64,000 nucleotides of DNA from Avena insularis. Its lineage: Eukaryota > Streptophyta > Magnoliopsida > Poales > Poaceae. Made by a program: the position numbers and the translations under genes. The notes under the pieces were generated by a model. That model ran no database searches. It saw only the letters and a program-made list of their open reading frames with translations, and was not told the origin of the DNA. Below are positions 11,694 through 23,442 of this stretch, one piece after another. Position 1 is the stretch's first letter. Every line of letters begins with the position of its first letter. The DNA is taken from the NCBI GenBank assembly GCA_023614405.1, contig CM042694.1:359800975-359864974 (forward strand). Direction: 5' to 3'.

Positions 11694-13154
11694 TGATACG
11701 TTGCAAATGTATATATAATTTTTGATGTTCCATGCTTGTTTTATATCTACTTTCTTATGTTTTGTCCACACTTTGGAGTACTTTTACACATTTACTGGAA
11801 CTAACCTATTTACAAGATGCCACAGTGCCAGTTGTCTGTTGTCTTCTGTTTTTGGTTCTAGAAAAACCAGAAAATGAATATTCTCGGAATTGGAACGGAC
11901 AAAAGCCAAAGTCCATATTTTACCGGAAGACTCACAGAGCCAGAAGACGAGATGGAGAGGGGCCAGGGGCTGGCCACACCACAGTGGCCTGGGCTGCCAG
12001 GCCGCGCCAAGGGGTGGTGTGGGCCCCTTCGGCCTCCACCGACCTTGCCCTTTCGCCTATAAGAAGCCTCCGATGAGAAAACCCTAAATCCGGGAAACCT
12101 CCACCCACGAATTTGCAGCCACCAAAGCCACGTTTTTGCCCCCAAGAAGCCATGAAGGAAGGAGGCTAAGGGGAGGTGCTTCCCTATGATACCGGCGGCG
12201 GGGAAGGAGTCCCCCACGTCGCCGCTGGCGCCGCCGTCGCCGCCCTCTTCACCACCATCTCCATCGACTCCACCGCCATCTCCATCGCTGTTGCTGACTC
12301 CCATGATGAGGAGGGAGTAGTTCTCTCTCGAGGCTAACGGTTCTACCGATAGCTATGTGTTCATCTCTCTCTCTCTCTATGCATGATCATATTGTGATGA
12401 TGAGCTTTGTAATCAAGTAGATCTACCTTGCTACTCAAGTGCTTTAATAGATCTCTAGCTCTCCCCATATGTGTGAAAGTGATAGCATGCACACCATTGT
12501 GGCACTTAGGCTAGAGATTACAAATACTTGTTATGAGTTATATTTGGAGTTGGATGTCTCTATAAAATTGTGGTGTTTGTTGGAACCATCTAGTGCTCAA
12601 GGTGACAGTGTGGGGTTATCTAGATGGGAAAAGCGAACTTTGAGGAGTGCTGTTATAGCCCTACCATGGATTAGAGTCTCCAACCGGAGAGTAGTTCAGC
12701 GTAGTATCATAAAGAGATGATATTTATATGAGAGTGTTCACTATTGAAAGTATGATCCCTAGGCCTTGTTTCTAAGCATTGAAACACCGTTTGCAACTAG
12801 ATCTGTTACATGTTTGCTTGCTTCCACCTTTATTTCAGTTTGCCTTTAGTCTCTTCCACGCCATCAAGCTATTTTCTGGCACCATTGTCTTATATCCATA
12901 CCACTTGTATTTCACTATCTCTTCGCCGAATTAGTGCACTATACACCTGACAAGTGTATTGTGTGTGTTGGGGACACAAGAGACTTCTTGTATCTTGATT
13001 GCAGGGTTGCTTGAGAGGGATACCTTTGACCACTTCCTCCCTGAGTTCGATAAACCTTGGGTAATTCACTTAAGGGAAACTTGCTGCTGTTCTACAAACC
13101 TCTGCACTTGGAGGCCCAACAACTGTCTACAAGAATAGAAGTGCGTAGACATCA
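11694..13154 (+). repeat. 5' LTR of Athila-like element C
   Basis: It starts TGATACGTTGC and ends ...GTAGACATCA just before the primer binding site (about 1.46 kb). It is homologous to the LTRs of A and B at its start (ATAATTTTTGATGTTCCATGC), centre and end (GGGAAACTTGCTGCTGTTCTAC). A TATA-like CCTATAAGAAG is at about 12056-12066, and a CT microsatellite lies near 12363-12379. It inserted after CAGAC in array unit 3. An internal copy of the LTR end plus PBS, CATCAAGCTATTTTCTGGCA, lies at 12863-12882 inside the LTR. Confidence 0.8.
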
Positions 13155-13164
13155 AGCTATTTTC

Positions 13165-13182
13165 TGGCACCGTTGTCGGGGA
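13165..13182 (+). other. Primer binding site of element C
   Basis: TGGCACCGTTGTCGGGGA, 10 bases after the LTR end, resembles the TGGCGCCGTTGCCGGGGA site, complementary to a tRNA 3' end, that is usual in grass Athila-like elements. Degenerate copies occur at 12877-12890 and about 13218-13246. Confidence 0.7.
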
Positions 13183-15217
13183 GGTAAGGTAAAATGTACT
13201 CACATCCTCTGGCTACTAAGCTATCTTCTAGTGCGGTTGCTGGTGTGTGAGTGCTCGAAGTTATTTCCTTTAGATTCTGCAATTATATCTTTTTGTTTCT
13301 TGTTTCTATTCTCACTAGTTAGGCTTAATGGAAAACAACAACAAAATTAGAGAGCTTTATAGTATTTACTTGAATTAGGACATGAAGTGTTTGAAGAGAA
13401 AATTAAAAAACCTATGGAACTTTATTTGCGTGCTAATAACAATGTTATTAGTATGAATTCTTTGAACACCATTGTTGCTAATGCTATGGAAAAGTCTAGC
13501 TTGGGGAAGCTAGTTTTTATGAAAATGTTCTTTTTAGTACCCCAAGCACGGAGAAGAAAATTTACTTTGATGATACTATGCCTCCAATATATGATGATTA
13601 CAATGATGAATATGATATTTTTAGTCCACCTACTATTGAGGAGAAAATTAATTACGATTACAATATGCCTCCTATATTTGATGATTATGGTGATGAGAAT
13701 AATAATGATAGCTATTTTTTTGAATTTGCTCCCACTACGATTAATAAGAATGACTATGGTTATGTGGGGAGTATTAATTCTTTTATGCATGTGGCCCATG
13801 ATAAGAATGTTTTATGTGATAGTTATATTGTTAATTTTATTCATGATGCTATTGAAAGTTATTATGAGAGAGGGAAACATGGTTTTATGTATCTCAACAA
13901 TATTAAGTTTCCCCTCTTTATGTTGAATTTTTTGAAGTTGTACTTGTTTTACTTTACTATGCTTATTGCTTTGTGCTTTCATGACTTGTTTCTTTACAAG
14001 ATTCATATGCATAGGAAGTGGGTTAGACTTAAATGTGCTTTGAGTTTGCTTCTTGATGCTCTCTTTTACTTCAATTTATATTTATTATGTGAGCATCTTC
14101 TCAAACTATCATGCCTAACTTAAAGGCGTTAAAGAAAAGTACTTATTGGGAGATAATCCAAAAGTTTTAGTTGAGTCTTGGAAGTTATTGCTTCAGTAAT
14201 AACCTCTCCTTATCATTTTTGTGTGGATTTTGTGAAAAGAGTAACCTCTAATGAGAGAGAAGTAATGCTTGCGAAAGTTGCTATTCCAAAACAGATTTTT
14301 GTGCTTCGCTGTAAAAATTCGAGAAAAATCTCCGTACTCCAGTTTGAGCTGTAATTGTTTGTGCTTCTGCCCCAGGTTGTTATCCAACTTTCATTAGTTC
14401 AACACTTTTCGATTTGAGCAACAGAAAGTCTTCAAAAAAATTGGTTTTTACCTGCTGGTCTGTTTTGACAGATTTCTGCCATTATTTGCATTTGCCTCTT
14501 AATCTCTTTCTCTTTGAGTTCTCTTTGATCATTTGAACTTTTTAAAGGAAGTGCTACAGTAGCCTGTGTTTTAATGGAAGTTTACCTGTGTTGAAACTGA
14601 ACCAAAAAACTTATTATCTTGAATGCACTAATGTTGCTAATGAAGACTATGTGAAGTTTTGTATGAAGGAAATTTTCAGGTGTAGGGAAAGAATGTTGTA
14701 ATGAGATGAAGAATGGACTAAAGCTCAAGCTTGGGGATGCCACCCATGTCACCCCAAGAAATATTCAAGAGGTACAAGCGTCAAAGCTTGGGGATGCCTA
14801 AGGCATCCCCTTCTTCATCAATAAAAATCTCAGGTCTTTTTAGACACTTCCGTTTTTATTGTTTCATGCACTGTTGTGTTGTTCTTGGAGCGTCTTCATT
14901 TTGTTTTTAGTTTTCGTTTGCTTAGTTTGCTTGAATAAATTGGTTGGACCCCCTCATTCATACATTAGTTTTCAAATAAGTTGGGTTGGATTAGAAAAGA
15001 GTAGAAAAAGTTCATACTTATAGTGGTACAAAAAGGAGCTTGTTTTAACTGTGGCCTAGACTTTATCATGTCATGTTTGTTATTGCTTTGACTTTATGCT
15101 TAGTAATGATTGCTGTAGCATGACTTGTTACAAACAAATTGAGATTGCTTAATGTGCCTTGAAAGAATCATGCGTTGTTTTAGCATATTAAAGCATAGTA
15201 TTGTGGTATTCTCCTTT
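13183..15217 (+). mobile_element. Element C internal region, non-autonomous
   Basis: After the PBS there is a short leader and then a small acidic ORF (13578-14123). From about 14105 comes the same non-coding 3' spacer as in A and B, including the inverted repeat GGGGATGCC...GGCATCCCC at 14790-14810. There is no gag zinc knuckle, protease, RT, RNase H or integrase. This is the structure of a large non-autonomous derivative. It breaks at about 15217, where A continues with GATGCTTTATTTGGG and C instead runs into an unrelated LTR fragment. The 3' LTR is missing. Confidence 0.7.
13578..14123 (+). CDS. Small acidic ORF in non-autonomous element C
   Basis: 181 codons. The N-terminal third is rich in Asp, Tyr and Pro (MPPIYDDYNDEYDIF, repeated as NMPPIFDDYGDEN). 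The C-terminal part is hydrophobic and basic, with IHMHRKWVRLKCALS and a leucine-rich tail. I recall very similar small ORFs in non-autonomous gypsy elements of Triticeae, but know no function. An ATG at 13329 opens a frame that stops after about 16 codons, and whether any of this is translated is unknown. A 179-codon frame at 13387-13926 on the same strand overlaps it, is Met/Ile/Leu-rich, and is probably its shadow. Confidence 0.35.
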   Translation: MPPIYDDYNDEYDIFSPPTIEEKINYDYNMPPIFDDYGDENNNDSYFFEFAPTTINKNDYGYVGSINSFMHVAHDKNVLCDSYIVNFIHDAIESYYERGKHGFMYLNNIKFPLFMLNFLKLYLFYFTMLIALCFHDLFLYKIHMHRKWVRLKCALSLLLDALFYFNLYLLCEHLLKLSCLT

Positions 15218-15625
15218 AAAGGTGACGCAACACCATCTAATCACATGGACGAAAATTTGAAGTGTGTTCTCTAGTTCGTCCATGTCTTCATCTTTTCATT
15301 ATGGTGGCTTCAAAGTTCTAAAATCTTCACTTGTAGCGTCATCCTGGATCCTCACACGATTGCTGCCATCATTTTCATGCATGATCATGCTCCAATGCTT
15401 GTCCCTCTCATCCATGCTAGGCCCATCATTCCTAAGTAACATACACACATCTGATTTAGGCAGCATCATATCTTATGAATATTAGGAATCGTCCCTAAAA
15501 ACGAAAGTACCTGATAATTTAGTTGGCGTGCACGAGCTCTTGTGAGAGATCCTTGGAATTGTGGAACATGAGGAAGTGTGGCTGTAGGTGCAACGGTCGT
15601 ATCAACCGTAGAGATGTCCTCATCA
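15218..15625 (-). repeat. LTR fragment of an E-family (CRM-like) gypsy element
   Basis: 408 bp matching the outer part of the element E LTRs (34131-34542 and 48671-49083) on the same strand, with few mismatches. It includes the terminal ...GATGTCCTCATCA, which on minus is the LTR start TGATGAGGACATC. The intact outer terminus sits at 15625 next to host-like coding sequence. The inner end is cut at 15218 and fused to element C. The minus-strand frame of the polyprotein C-terminus (LTRARARQLNYQVL) is readable inside it. Confidence 0.85.
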
Positions 15626-16254
15626 CTATCACCACCGTCGTCCTCTTCTTTAGCGCAGTCTGGGCTGCTGCAAACTTGGGCTATTCTCTCGCTGTGCACC
15701 GCGTCATGAGCAAGGGGGCGAGGGCCGAGCCGTCTATCCATGCTTTGCCTAGCCCCATGCTCAGTGTCCAAGACCTCAACTTCTATCGTCATATTGTAGA
15801 ACCCATTGTGATGCTGCTCTTGACTTTCGTCGTGGCTTTCCTGGTCCATATACCCACCATTACTGACGAGCTGGAAATCTCTATGATGCTCATGTTTTTT
15901 GTCTGGATCCATGTTGGCCTCTAGTTAATTACTCTCGCCATGGAGCCCATGTATCTTGGAATTCTCTTCGGAAAGCTGATGCCACCTGGGGTACTGGCCT
16001 CTCTTCTCATGTGGGCGGGGTTTTCTCCTCTGCTATCCATTATATCCCTCATCCTCATGGTCTTGTGCAATTTTCTATTGATGATGGCCTTTGTTGCCTT
16101 CCTTTGCTACAATCTTGGCATTTACATGCACTACTTGGAGACTGCTGCTACACCAAGGTATGCATATTTCAAAGCTGGCATTCTACTTTACATGTCCTAT
16201 TCATCAAAAGAGCGGTGTAATATGAAAACTATCAAAAGAGCGGTGTGTACATGA
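15626..16254 (+). pseudogene. Host-like multi-span membrane protein gene fragment
   Basis: From the LTR boundary a single plus frame stays open for about 200 residues except for one TAG at 15922-15924. Hydrophobic segments occur at TTVVLFFSAVWAAANLGYSL, IVMLLLTFVVAFLVHI, ISMMLMFFVWIHVGL, VLASLLMWAGFSPLLS and IISLILMVLCNFLLMM, separated by polar loops such as RVMSKGARAEPSIHALPSPM. This suggests at least four membrane spans. The coding part probably ends near 16157, where ACCAAG|GTATGC could be a splice donor; the frame then drifts to a stop at 16254. The N-terminus was separated by the LTR insertion at 15625. I do not recognise the family. The minus-strand frame over the same DNA looks like a shadow. 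Confidence 0.45.
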
Positions 16255-19002
16255 GTAATTGCGGATCTAGAGAGGATAATATATTGCATGCCTCATTCAA
16301 CTTGTTTTCATACATCTGAGTTTGAAACTCTGAGCCAGTTAGTAAAACAGACTATGATCCCACATGTGCATATGTAGGTAGATACATATTGGTTTCCTTC
16401 CACTTCATTCTGACATAAAAATAAAGATAATAGCATTATATTAGCTGAATTTGTTGCTTGGTTTAGTACAACAACTCAGGATAATGAAGAAACATTATGC
16501 CATGCCCGCCATGATTCTGGAACACAAGTTTGGTGAGTCAAGTTGGGCAAAGCTGCAGCTACTCTGCCTGCTATATAAAGGTAATTAATGTCAGTATTTT
16601 TTCGCAGTAAACCAAACTAGTGGAGCGTAATAATGCAATCAAGTGCACATCTATATTAGTTGTCTTCGTAAGCGCAGTTGCAGTGCTATTAAGGAAATTA
16701 ATGTTGAGACTAGAAACAACACATGTCACGTCTAGTTGATAACTCGTCCCATATTTCTCTAAGACTTGTTAGCTTGTTGATATTATGTTCTTTGCTTGGT
16801 TCAGCATGTATGTAATTGTGGGAGAAGATGATCAAATATTGTACATATCATTTTTTTCGAAGTAAACGTTTGTAGCGTTCACTGAGTATATAGAATAATA
16901 TAATATCAACACCTACAACATCAAATCAATCTCATAGAACCATTATAAAATATAATTTTAGATCGCATGTACTCCCTCCGAATCTAGACAAAGTTAAGTC
17001 TATTAATATGGACCGGAAGAAGTATTTAATTTTGTAGATTTTAATATTTCTCTTTTTATACTTAATTGACTTTGACAAAAAACTAATAGTACACCTTTTG
17101 GCATAGAGTATGTACATAGACGTGGACAATGTTTGTTGTGCAACATGGTATCGTACCTTGTGTCAGTTTTCACAATGCTTATTCATTCTTCCATACGATT
17201 CTAAATTATGTTAGGATGGAAATGTTATTATCAGTTTTATGCTAAGATAGTCTTTTTTACAGTAATAGTAACCTTTATTACTCAATAACAGTCAAATCTT
17301 TACAAGCTGAGGCATAAGAAAAGTCGCGGAGGATAGGGGCTAGTGGTGTTAAGATTGCTTCTTTATTATGTTATTTTGCCCTTTAAACTAAAGTTTCTAT
17401 TTCTTGCTGTAGACCAAAGTATGGAGCATCTGGAGATTATCATGGTGTGTATCAATGAAGGATGGAACTCTCTGCATTCCATACTTCTACAGTTACGTTT
17501 GTGTTGGCCTATGTTTTTGATGCACTTCCACTCTTGACGTGTTGCCGGTTGGATATGTAGAGCATGTCTGTTAAACTTTATGTAGGACTATCGACTGTTA
17601 ACTCTATGTCGAGTTGTGGGAGACTGATGTAATTTGTTGAATCAGGCACTGCTTGTTCTCTCTACTGCGCAACACTTCAAGTTGGGTGTTTTTCTTTGTG
17701 AAGCCACCTTGGGCATGGTATCATACTTTTAGATTATCTTGTCCCACAATGGTTTCTTCGTCTTGTTCTAACTGATTTTTTAAATACTTTTATGTTTCCC
17801 GTTAGCTATTAGGTAGAAATACTTAGTATTATTTCCACCTTTTTGCACATGCTTAACTTCCGCCGTTGAACCAACTAAGTTTTCATCGGCTACATGTTCA
17901 TTTGCATCCTTTAATGCATCTGGCTCAACCGAACTCGGGGCTTACTTTCTGCCTTCAAATATAATTCATCAATAATAGCTAACCGTCTCTATTTCTCTTT
18001 TTTGTATTTCCCTCATAGGTTTTTTCATTATTTTAGAAAATGTCTCAAATGATGTAACTTGTTGTGCCAACTCCTCATAGGTGTACGTCCGCTAGTGAAG
18101 GCATCCCACTCGGCTGCCATAGAAATCTTGTTGTAGTAACCAATAAAACTCAAGAAAACATGACACATGTTTCTTGTATTGTATTGGATTTAACTCCTGA
18201 ATCTATAACCGTGCAACTAATGGTGGGAAGTCTCTCCACTTAAAATCTAGAAGAAAAAATGATGTAAATTTAGCAACCGCGGCAGCTTAAGTAGCAATGT
18301 GTCAGTCAGTTCATGCTCTCTCCATGTTCTTAATAAAGCAGTAGAACACTGTTGACCACTCCACCTTTTTACCCATAGATATTGCAGTCTATGTAACTGG
18401 GAGCTCGCACTTCCTCCACGCATCTGTAAACTGCCCAGTCAAACACTGATAGACAGTGCCATTAACTAGCTAATGACTATAGCTGATTAGCAACGTTGCA
18501 TGTGTAGAATACACTATCATTATCCATGTGCTAGCAATAAGTCAAAAACACAACTTATGTGGCCGGGTGCAGCTTATTAGGGCGTGTTTAGTTGCTCGTT
18601 TTCCTATTTATCGCATGAGGCGGGAAGAAATAAGGGCATTGAAAAATGTTGGTGCACCAGTTATGTTGTTTCATAGGACACCTTCTCCTTGTTTGTAGCT
18701 TGATGGAGGTGTGAACACATTAGCATATGTTGCATGGAGTATAGCTTGTACTGGTTGGCTAGGTAGGCCTCGTATGTCAGTCGGTGGGGCGATGATCGTG
18801 GACTCGTATATGTTGGTGGAGAGAGACACATGTTGTGGTCGACTCCAGCTAAAAGGCACCAGACACCTTTCCTCTTTCTAAGATTATTTAATTGATTCAT
18901 TAGCACAAATTCAACCACAAAATTTACGAAATAAAGCAAAGAAAAGATGGATATGAATCGATCTAGTATAATTAGTAATACATGAGCACTTCGTCATGTC
19001 CG
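16255..19002. other. Unassigned sequence, possible intron or 3' part of the disrupted gene
   Basis: No transposon protein and no long open frame. The base composition is AT-rich. It may be intron and downstream sequence of the membrane-protein gene fragment. Around 17880-18480 the minus strand has short open stretches that look faintly coding but are broken by stops. A small minus-strand frame at 18661-18939 is not recognisable. The one identifiable element is the MITE at 16970. Confidence 0.4.
16970..17024. mobile_element. Stowaway-like MITE remnant
   Basis: It begins TACTCCCTCCGAATC and ends GACCGGAAGAAGTA. The ends are imperfect inverted repeats of the grass Stowaway terminus CTCCCTCCG and are flanked by TA. 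At 55 bp it is shorter than usual and is probably internally deleted. Confidence 0.5.
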
Positions 19003-19976
19003 CAACAAATTATTGCTTTACGAACTGCGTGTAAAGTAAACAATACGATTGTTCTATGAACAAAGGATTGTTGTTTTCTCCCTAGTAGCAACAACGCATC
19101 TAGTACCTTAGAGATTTCTGTCACTTCTCCAGATTACCAGAGGCATGAACCCACTATCGAGCATAAATACTAACTCTTGGAGTTGCTAGCATCTACTTGG
19201 CCAAGATAGCTACTAACAACGGAAAGCATGCAAGATCACAAATAACAAAGACGTGATAGAATCAATAATCAATCTGAAATAGCATCTCAATATCCATCGG
19301 ATCCCCGCAAACACAACATGTATGGATTACAAAAAGATGATCTTGATCATGAACGGAGCTCACAAGATCTAAACATGAAAGCACAAAGGAGGAGAACCAG
19401 CCATCTAGCTACTATATGGATCCGTAGTCCAAGGATGAACTACTCACGCATCACACCGGAGGCTTGCATGGTGATGAAGAAGGCCTCGAGGTAATTCCCT
19501 CTCGTGCGGTCTTGAAAACCAGATCCTCCCGATCTAGGGATGGAGATGGCATGACTCTAGACTCTTTCGTGGATTTTTGATCGGGTACTTAGGGTTTTCG
19601 TCCCGAGGGCAATATATAGGCGGAAGGAGGCCGAGGGGGTGCCGGGAGCCACCACACCACCCCTGGCGCAGGCCTAAGCCAGCAGCCGGTGGTGTGGCCG
19701 GCCCCTGGCCCCTCTCCGTCTCGTATTCTGGCACTTGATCCCTTCCGGTAAAATAGGCACTTTGGCTCTTGTCCCGTCCAATTCCGAGAATATTCATTTT
19801 CTGACTTTCCTGGAACCAAAAATAGCAGAAAACAGGCAGCTGGCACTGTGGCTCTTGTTAATAGGTTAGTCCAAGAAATCATATGAAAAGTACTCCAAAG
19901 TTGGAACAAAACACAAGAAAGTGGATAAAACCAAGCATGGAACATCAAAAATTATAGATACATTTGCAATGTATCA
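19003..19976 (-). repeat. Truncated 3' LTR of element B
   Basis: It matches 25487-26471 of the 5' LTR closely, from ATTATTGCTTTACGAACTGC to the terminal GCAATGTATCA (minus start TGATACATTGC). Homology stops at about 19003, where the 5' LTR continues with about 600 more bases, so the inner end with respect to the chromosome is deleted. One short block (about 19494-19545) differs strongly from the 5' LTR (about 25967-26032). Confidence 0.8.
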
Positions 19977-22668
19977 ACATCCCCAAGCTTAACTCCTGCT
20001 CGTCCTCGAGTAGGTAAGTGATAAAAATAAATAATTTTTGAGGTGACATGCACCATCAAAGACTTGATCAAGGTATTTGCAAAACACTCAAAGCTAGGAT
20101 CATAGTACTTCAATCATAACATGAAAGACAAAGTTATAGCAATAAGCAAAGAAACTATGATGCAACATGAAAAGGCACAAACAAAAGAATCATGAATAAC
20201 ATGCTTTGCAAGGCATTTATTTGTTTCACATAAAGAAAACATAGCATAATAGTATTCAGCTTGTCCCTCAATAGAGTAGCAAATATAAATGCATAGGACA
20301 CCTTCAAAGTTCATAAGAGTGACTAGATACAATAGTTAAAAACAAGCAATAACAAGTTATGCATCAGTCAACTAGTCTTAGGACAATGCACATAGAACTA
20401 AGAATGGACACTATGCTCTCAAAGTAGGTGCATAAAGATAGAAGGTGGAGACTCAATGTAATGGTGGAAGAAAGGCCTATTGTAAAAGGAAGTAGGGATT
20501 CAAGTCTCATAAAGAGCTTCCAAAAATTATGGTACTTACAGCTTTCAGCTCTCATTGTCCCTATCATAAGCATCTTGAAGTGATTAAAGTTAAAGTGACA
20601 CAACTAAGAGGATATACTTGACAAGTTATAAACCGAAATCTCATGCCCCTTACTTACGAAGACCGATCCTCATGCTTCTCAACTTCAGTCACGAGTAAGC
20701 TCTTGTCATTGTAAGTACATGTGTATCATTAAGAACATAGCAGGTACCCTTGCACATGATATGGGAGCTTTCCCATAATCAAAATGACAAGGCAAGCAGA
20801 CAATGAGCATCTCAGTGATCTTTTTATTTGCTATTTGCATAGGTTTTTATTGAGGATGCTTCATAGAGTGCTCTTTATGGTGATGCTACAAGTTTCCACC
20901 ATGATTAGGCATGGCTTAGGCTAGCGGCACAGGCGTTTCTCTAACACACATACAAACTCCATGATCTTACAAGTTCCACTTTTATTTCACACCGCCGGGA
21001 TCTGTAAGCAAAAGAACATGATATCAACGGGGTACAAAGTACAAGTGCAATGTTGAAACCGTTCCCCATGAAACATGGTTATGCTAATTTCAACTTATAA
21101 AGCGCAAGCATATACGCAACAAAGAAGGACCCAATGGTTCAAGTTTATTAGAGGCAAAAAGTAAAGTGTGCCATCAAGTTCGTGAGAGCTTTAATCACTA
21201 GTTTTCTCATAACAAGTGGAAGGTAAACAAAATCATGAATATACTTGGAATAGCATAAGCTAGTAGGTAGGTATGGTGGACTCTTTGGAATAACTTGGTT
21301 TAGGGAGTTGGATGCATGAGTGGAACTCATACCTTGTTGTGGAGGCTAGCAAAAGACTGGGAGCGACAAACTAAGAGAGCAATAATGGCCATACTCATGC
21401 AGAGCGACAAAACATCATTGATCAAAGCATAAAGTGATACTACAAGTTGAAAACTAAAGGATCATAAAGGCTATGGTGACTTGTGACAGTCATAACATGG
21501 TGTGAGCATGTGCCAAGTCAACCCAAATAAAGCATCAAAGGAGAATACCACTATACTATGCTTTAATATGCTAAAACAACGCATGAATCATCCAAGACAC
21601 ATTAAGCAATCTCAATTGTTTATAACAAGTCATGCTACAACAAAGAATACTAAGCATAAAGCCAAAACAATATCAAGCATGGCATGACAAAGCATAGCCA
21701 CAGTCAAGAACGAGCTCTTTTTACCACATAAGCATGAACTTTCCTACTCTTTTCCAAACCAAACCAAACTATTTACAAACCAAATGTAAGAAAGAGGGGG
21801 TCCAACCAACTTATTCAGAAAACTAAGCAAACCAAGCAAACTAAAACCAAAACGAAAACGAAAAAGAAGACGCTCCAAGAAAAACATAACTGTGCATGAA
21901 GCAATAAAAATGAAGCATTTGGAAGAAACCTGGAATTTTTATTGATGAAGAAGGGGATGCCTTGGGCATCCCCAAGCTTTGACACTTGTACTTCTTGGAT
22001 ATTTCTTGGGGTGACACACATGGCATCCCCAAGCTTGAGCTTTAGTCCATCCTTCATCTCATTACTCATTCCTTCCATACACCTAAAAATTTTCCTTCAT
22101 ACAAAACTTCACACAATCTCATTAGCAACATTAGTGCACTTAAGATAAATATGTCTTAAGGTTCAGTTCTAACACCAAATAAACTTTCATTAAAACACTA
22201 GCTACTGTAGCACTTCCTTCAAAAAGCTCAATTCCCCAAAAGAACTCAAAAAGGAACCCACAAGAAGCAAATGCAGAAAATGGCAGAAATCTGTCAAAAC
22301 AGACCAGCAGGTAAGGACGAATTTTTTCGAAGACATTATGTTGCTCAAATCAAAAAGTGTTGAACTAACTAAAGTTAGATAACAACCTGGGTCAGAAACA
22401 CAAAAAATTACAGCTCAATCCGACATACAGAGCTCTCTCAGGAATTTTTACGGTGAAGCACAAAAATCTGTTTCGTGACAGCAACTTTCTCAATCATTAC
22501 TTCACTCTCATTAGAGGTTACTCTTGGCACAAAAAGCAAATAAAAAGGATAAGGAGAGGTTATTACAGAGGTAATAACTTTCAAGACTCATCTAAAACTC
22601 TTGGGTTATCTCCCGACAAGTACTTTTCTTTAACGCCTTTAAGTTAGGCATAAGAAGCCAAGAAAGAA
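19977..22668 (-). mobile_element. Element B 3' non-coding region and polypurine tract
   Basis: The polypurine tract lies at 19977-19990 (minus AAGCTTGGGGATGT, directly before the LTR). An AGGA-loop hairpin lies at 19996-20013, with one mismatched pair. The rest is homologous to 1-2621 of element A and 14105-15217 of C. It includes the inverted repeat GGGGATGCC / GGCATCCCC at 21953-21973, and a second pairing of CTTGGGG with CCCCAAG nearby. No conserved protein was recognised. Confidence 0.7.
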
Positions 22669-23406
22669 TCAAGTGTTCTCAAATGAAGAAGCATTAAGAC
22701 CAAATTTTGTTTTCATAGGAGAAGCAAAAGAAATCTTTTCTCTCTTTTTAGAGAAGTGTTCTATACCTTTCTTGAGTGGGAATTGATATTTAATGGTGCC
22801 TTCTTTCATATCAATGATGGCACCAACAGTTCTAAGAAAAGGTCTTCCCAAAGTAATAGGACAAGAAGCATTGTATTCAACATCCAAAACATAGAAATCA
22901 ACGGGGACATAGGAATTGTTAACCATAATAAGAACATCATTAAGACTCCCCATGAGTTTCTTTTTAGCATTATCATCAAGTGGGACATTCAAATAACAAT
23001 CTTCAAGAGGAGACAAATCAAGCATATCATAAATCCTTCTAGGCATAATAGAAACACTACTATCAAGGTCACATAAAGTTTTGAAATCAAAGTCATTCAC
23101 TTTCATATTAATGATGGGTTCCCAACCATCTTGTTTTATAGGAATAGAAGCTTTATGTTTCATCTTTTCTTCTTTAATCTTTATGAGAGCATCAGTAATG
23201 TGTTTTGTAAAGGCCATGTTCATAGCACTAGGATTAGGACTTTTAGCAAGCTTTTGTAGGAACTTAATAACTTCAGAGATGTTGCAACCATCAAGATCAA
23301 AATCAATTTTATCATCTAAAGTAGTAGAACTATTGCTAGCCTCAACACTAGTGGTGGTAATAGTAGAAACGCTAATGTTTCTAGCAATTTCATCTTCTCT
23401 TTCCAC
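22669..23406 (-). CDS. Athila-type retropepsin-like protease region (element B)
   Basis: 245 codons, starting 36 bases after the gag stop and probably once part of the same frame. Residues about 85-210 carry the plant retroviral-type aspartic protease pattern: TLCDLDSSVSIMPRRIYDML near residue 115, then VDFYVLDVEYNASCPITLGR and GRPFLRTVGAIIDMKEG. The catalytic motif is normally D-L-G-A/S-S; here the glycine is aspartate (DLDSS), which probably impairs activity. The N-terminus is Ser/Thr-rich linker. It ends in a lysine-rich tail without RT. The protease would process the Gag polyprotein in virus-like particles. Confidence 0.75.
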   Translation of the reverse strand: MEREDEIARNISVSTITTTSVEASNSSTTLDDKIDFDLDGCNISEVIKFLQKLAKSPNPSAMNMAFTKHITDALIKIKEEKMKHKASIPIKQDGWEPIINMKVNDFDFKTLCDLDSSVSIMPRRIYDMLDLSPLEDCYLNVPLDDNAKKKLMGSLNDVLIMVNNSYVPVDFYVLDVEYNASCPITLGRPFLRTVGAIIDMKEGTIKYQFPLKKGIEHFSKKREKISFASPMKTKFGLNASSFENT

Positions 23407-23442
23407 TTAGCATGTAATTCATCTAATAGTCTAACATTTTCA

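Noticed and set aside
13387..13926. 179-codon plus frame, Met/Ile/Leu-rich
   Set aside because: Composition is what a shifted frame of the Asp/Tyr-rich ORF at 13578 would give. No protein family.
15466..15912. 148-codon minus frame joining host-like sequence to the LTR-encoded polyprotein end
   Set aside because: The N-terminal two thirds lie opposite a better plus-strand membrane-protein frame, and the join is created by the LTR insertion point.
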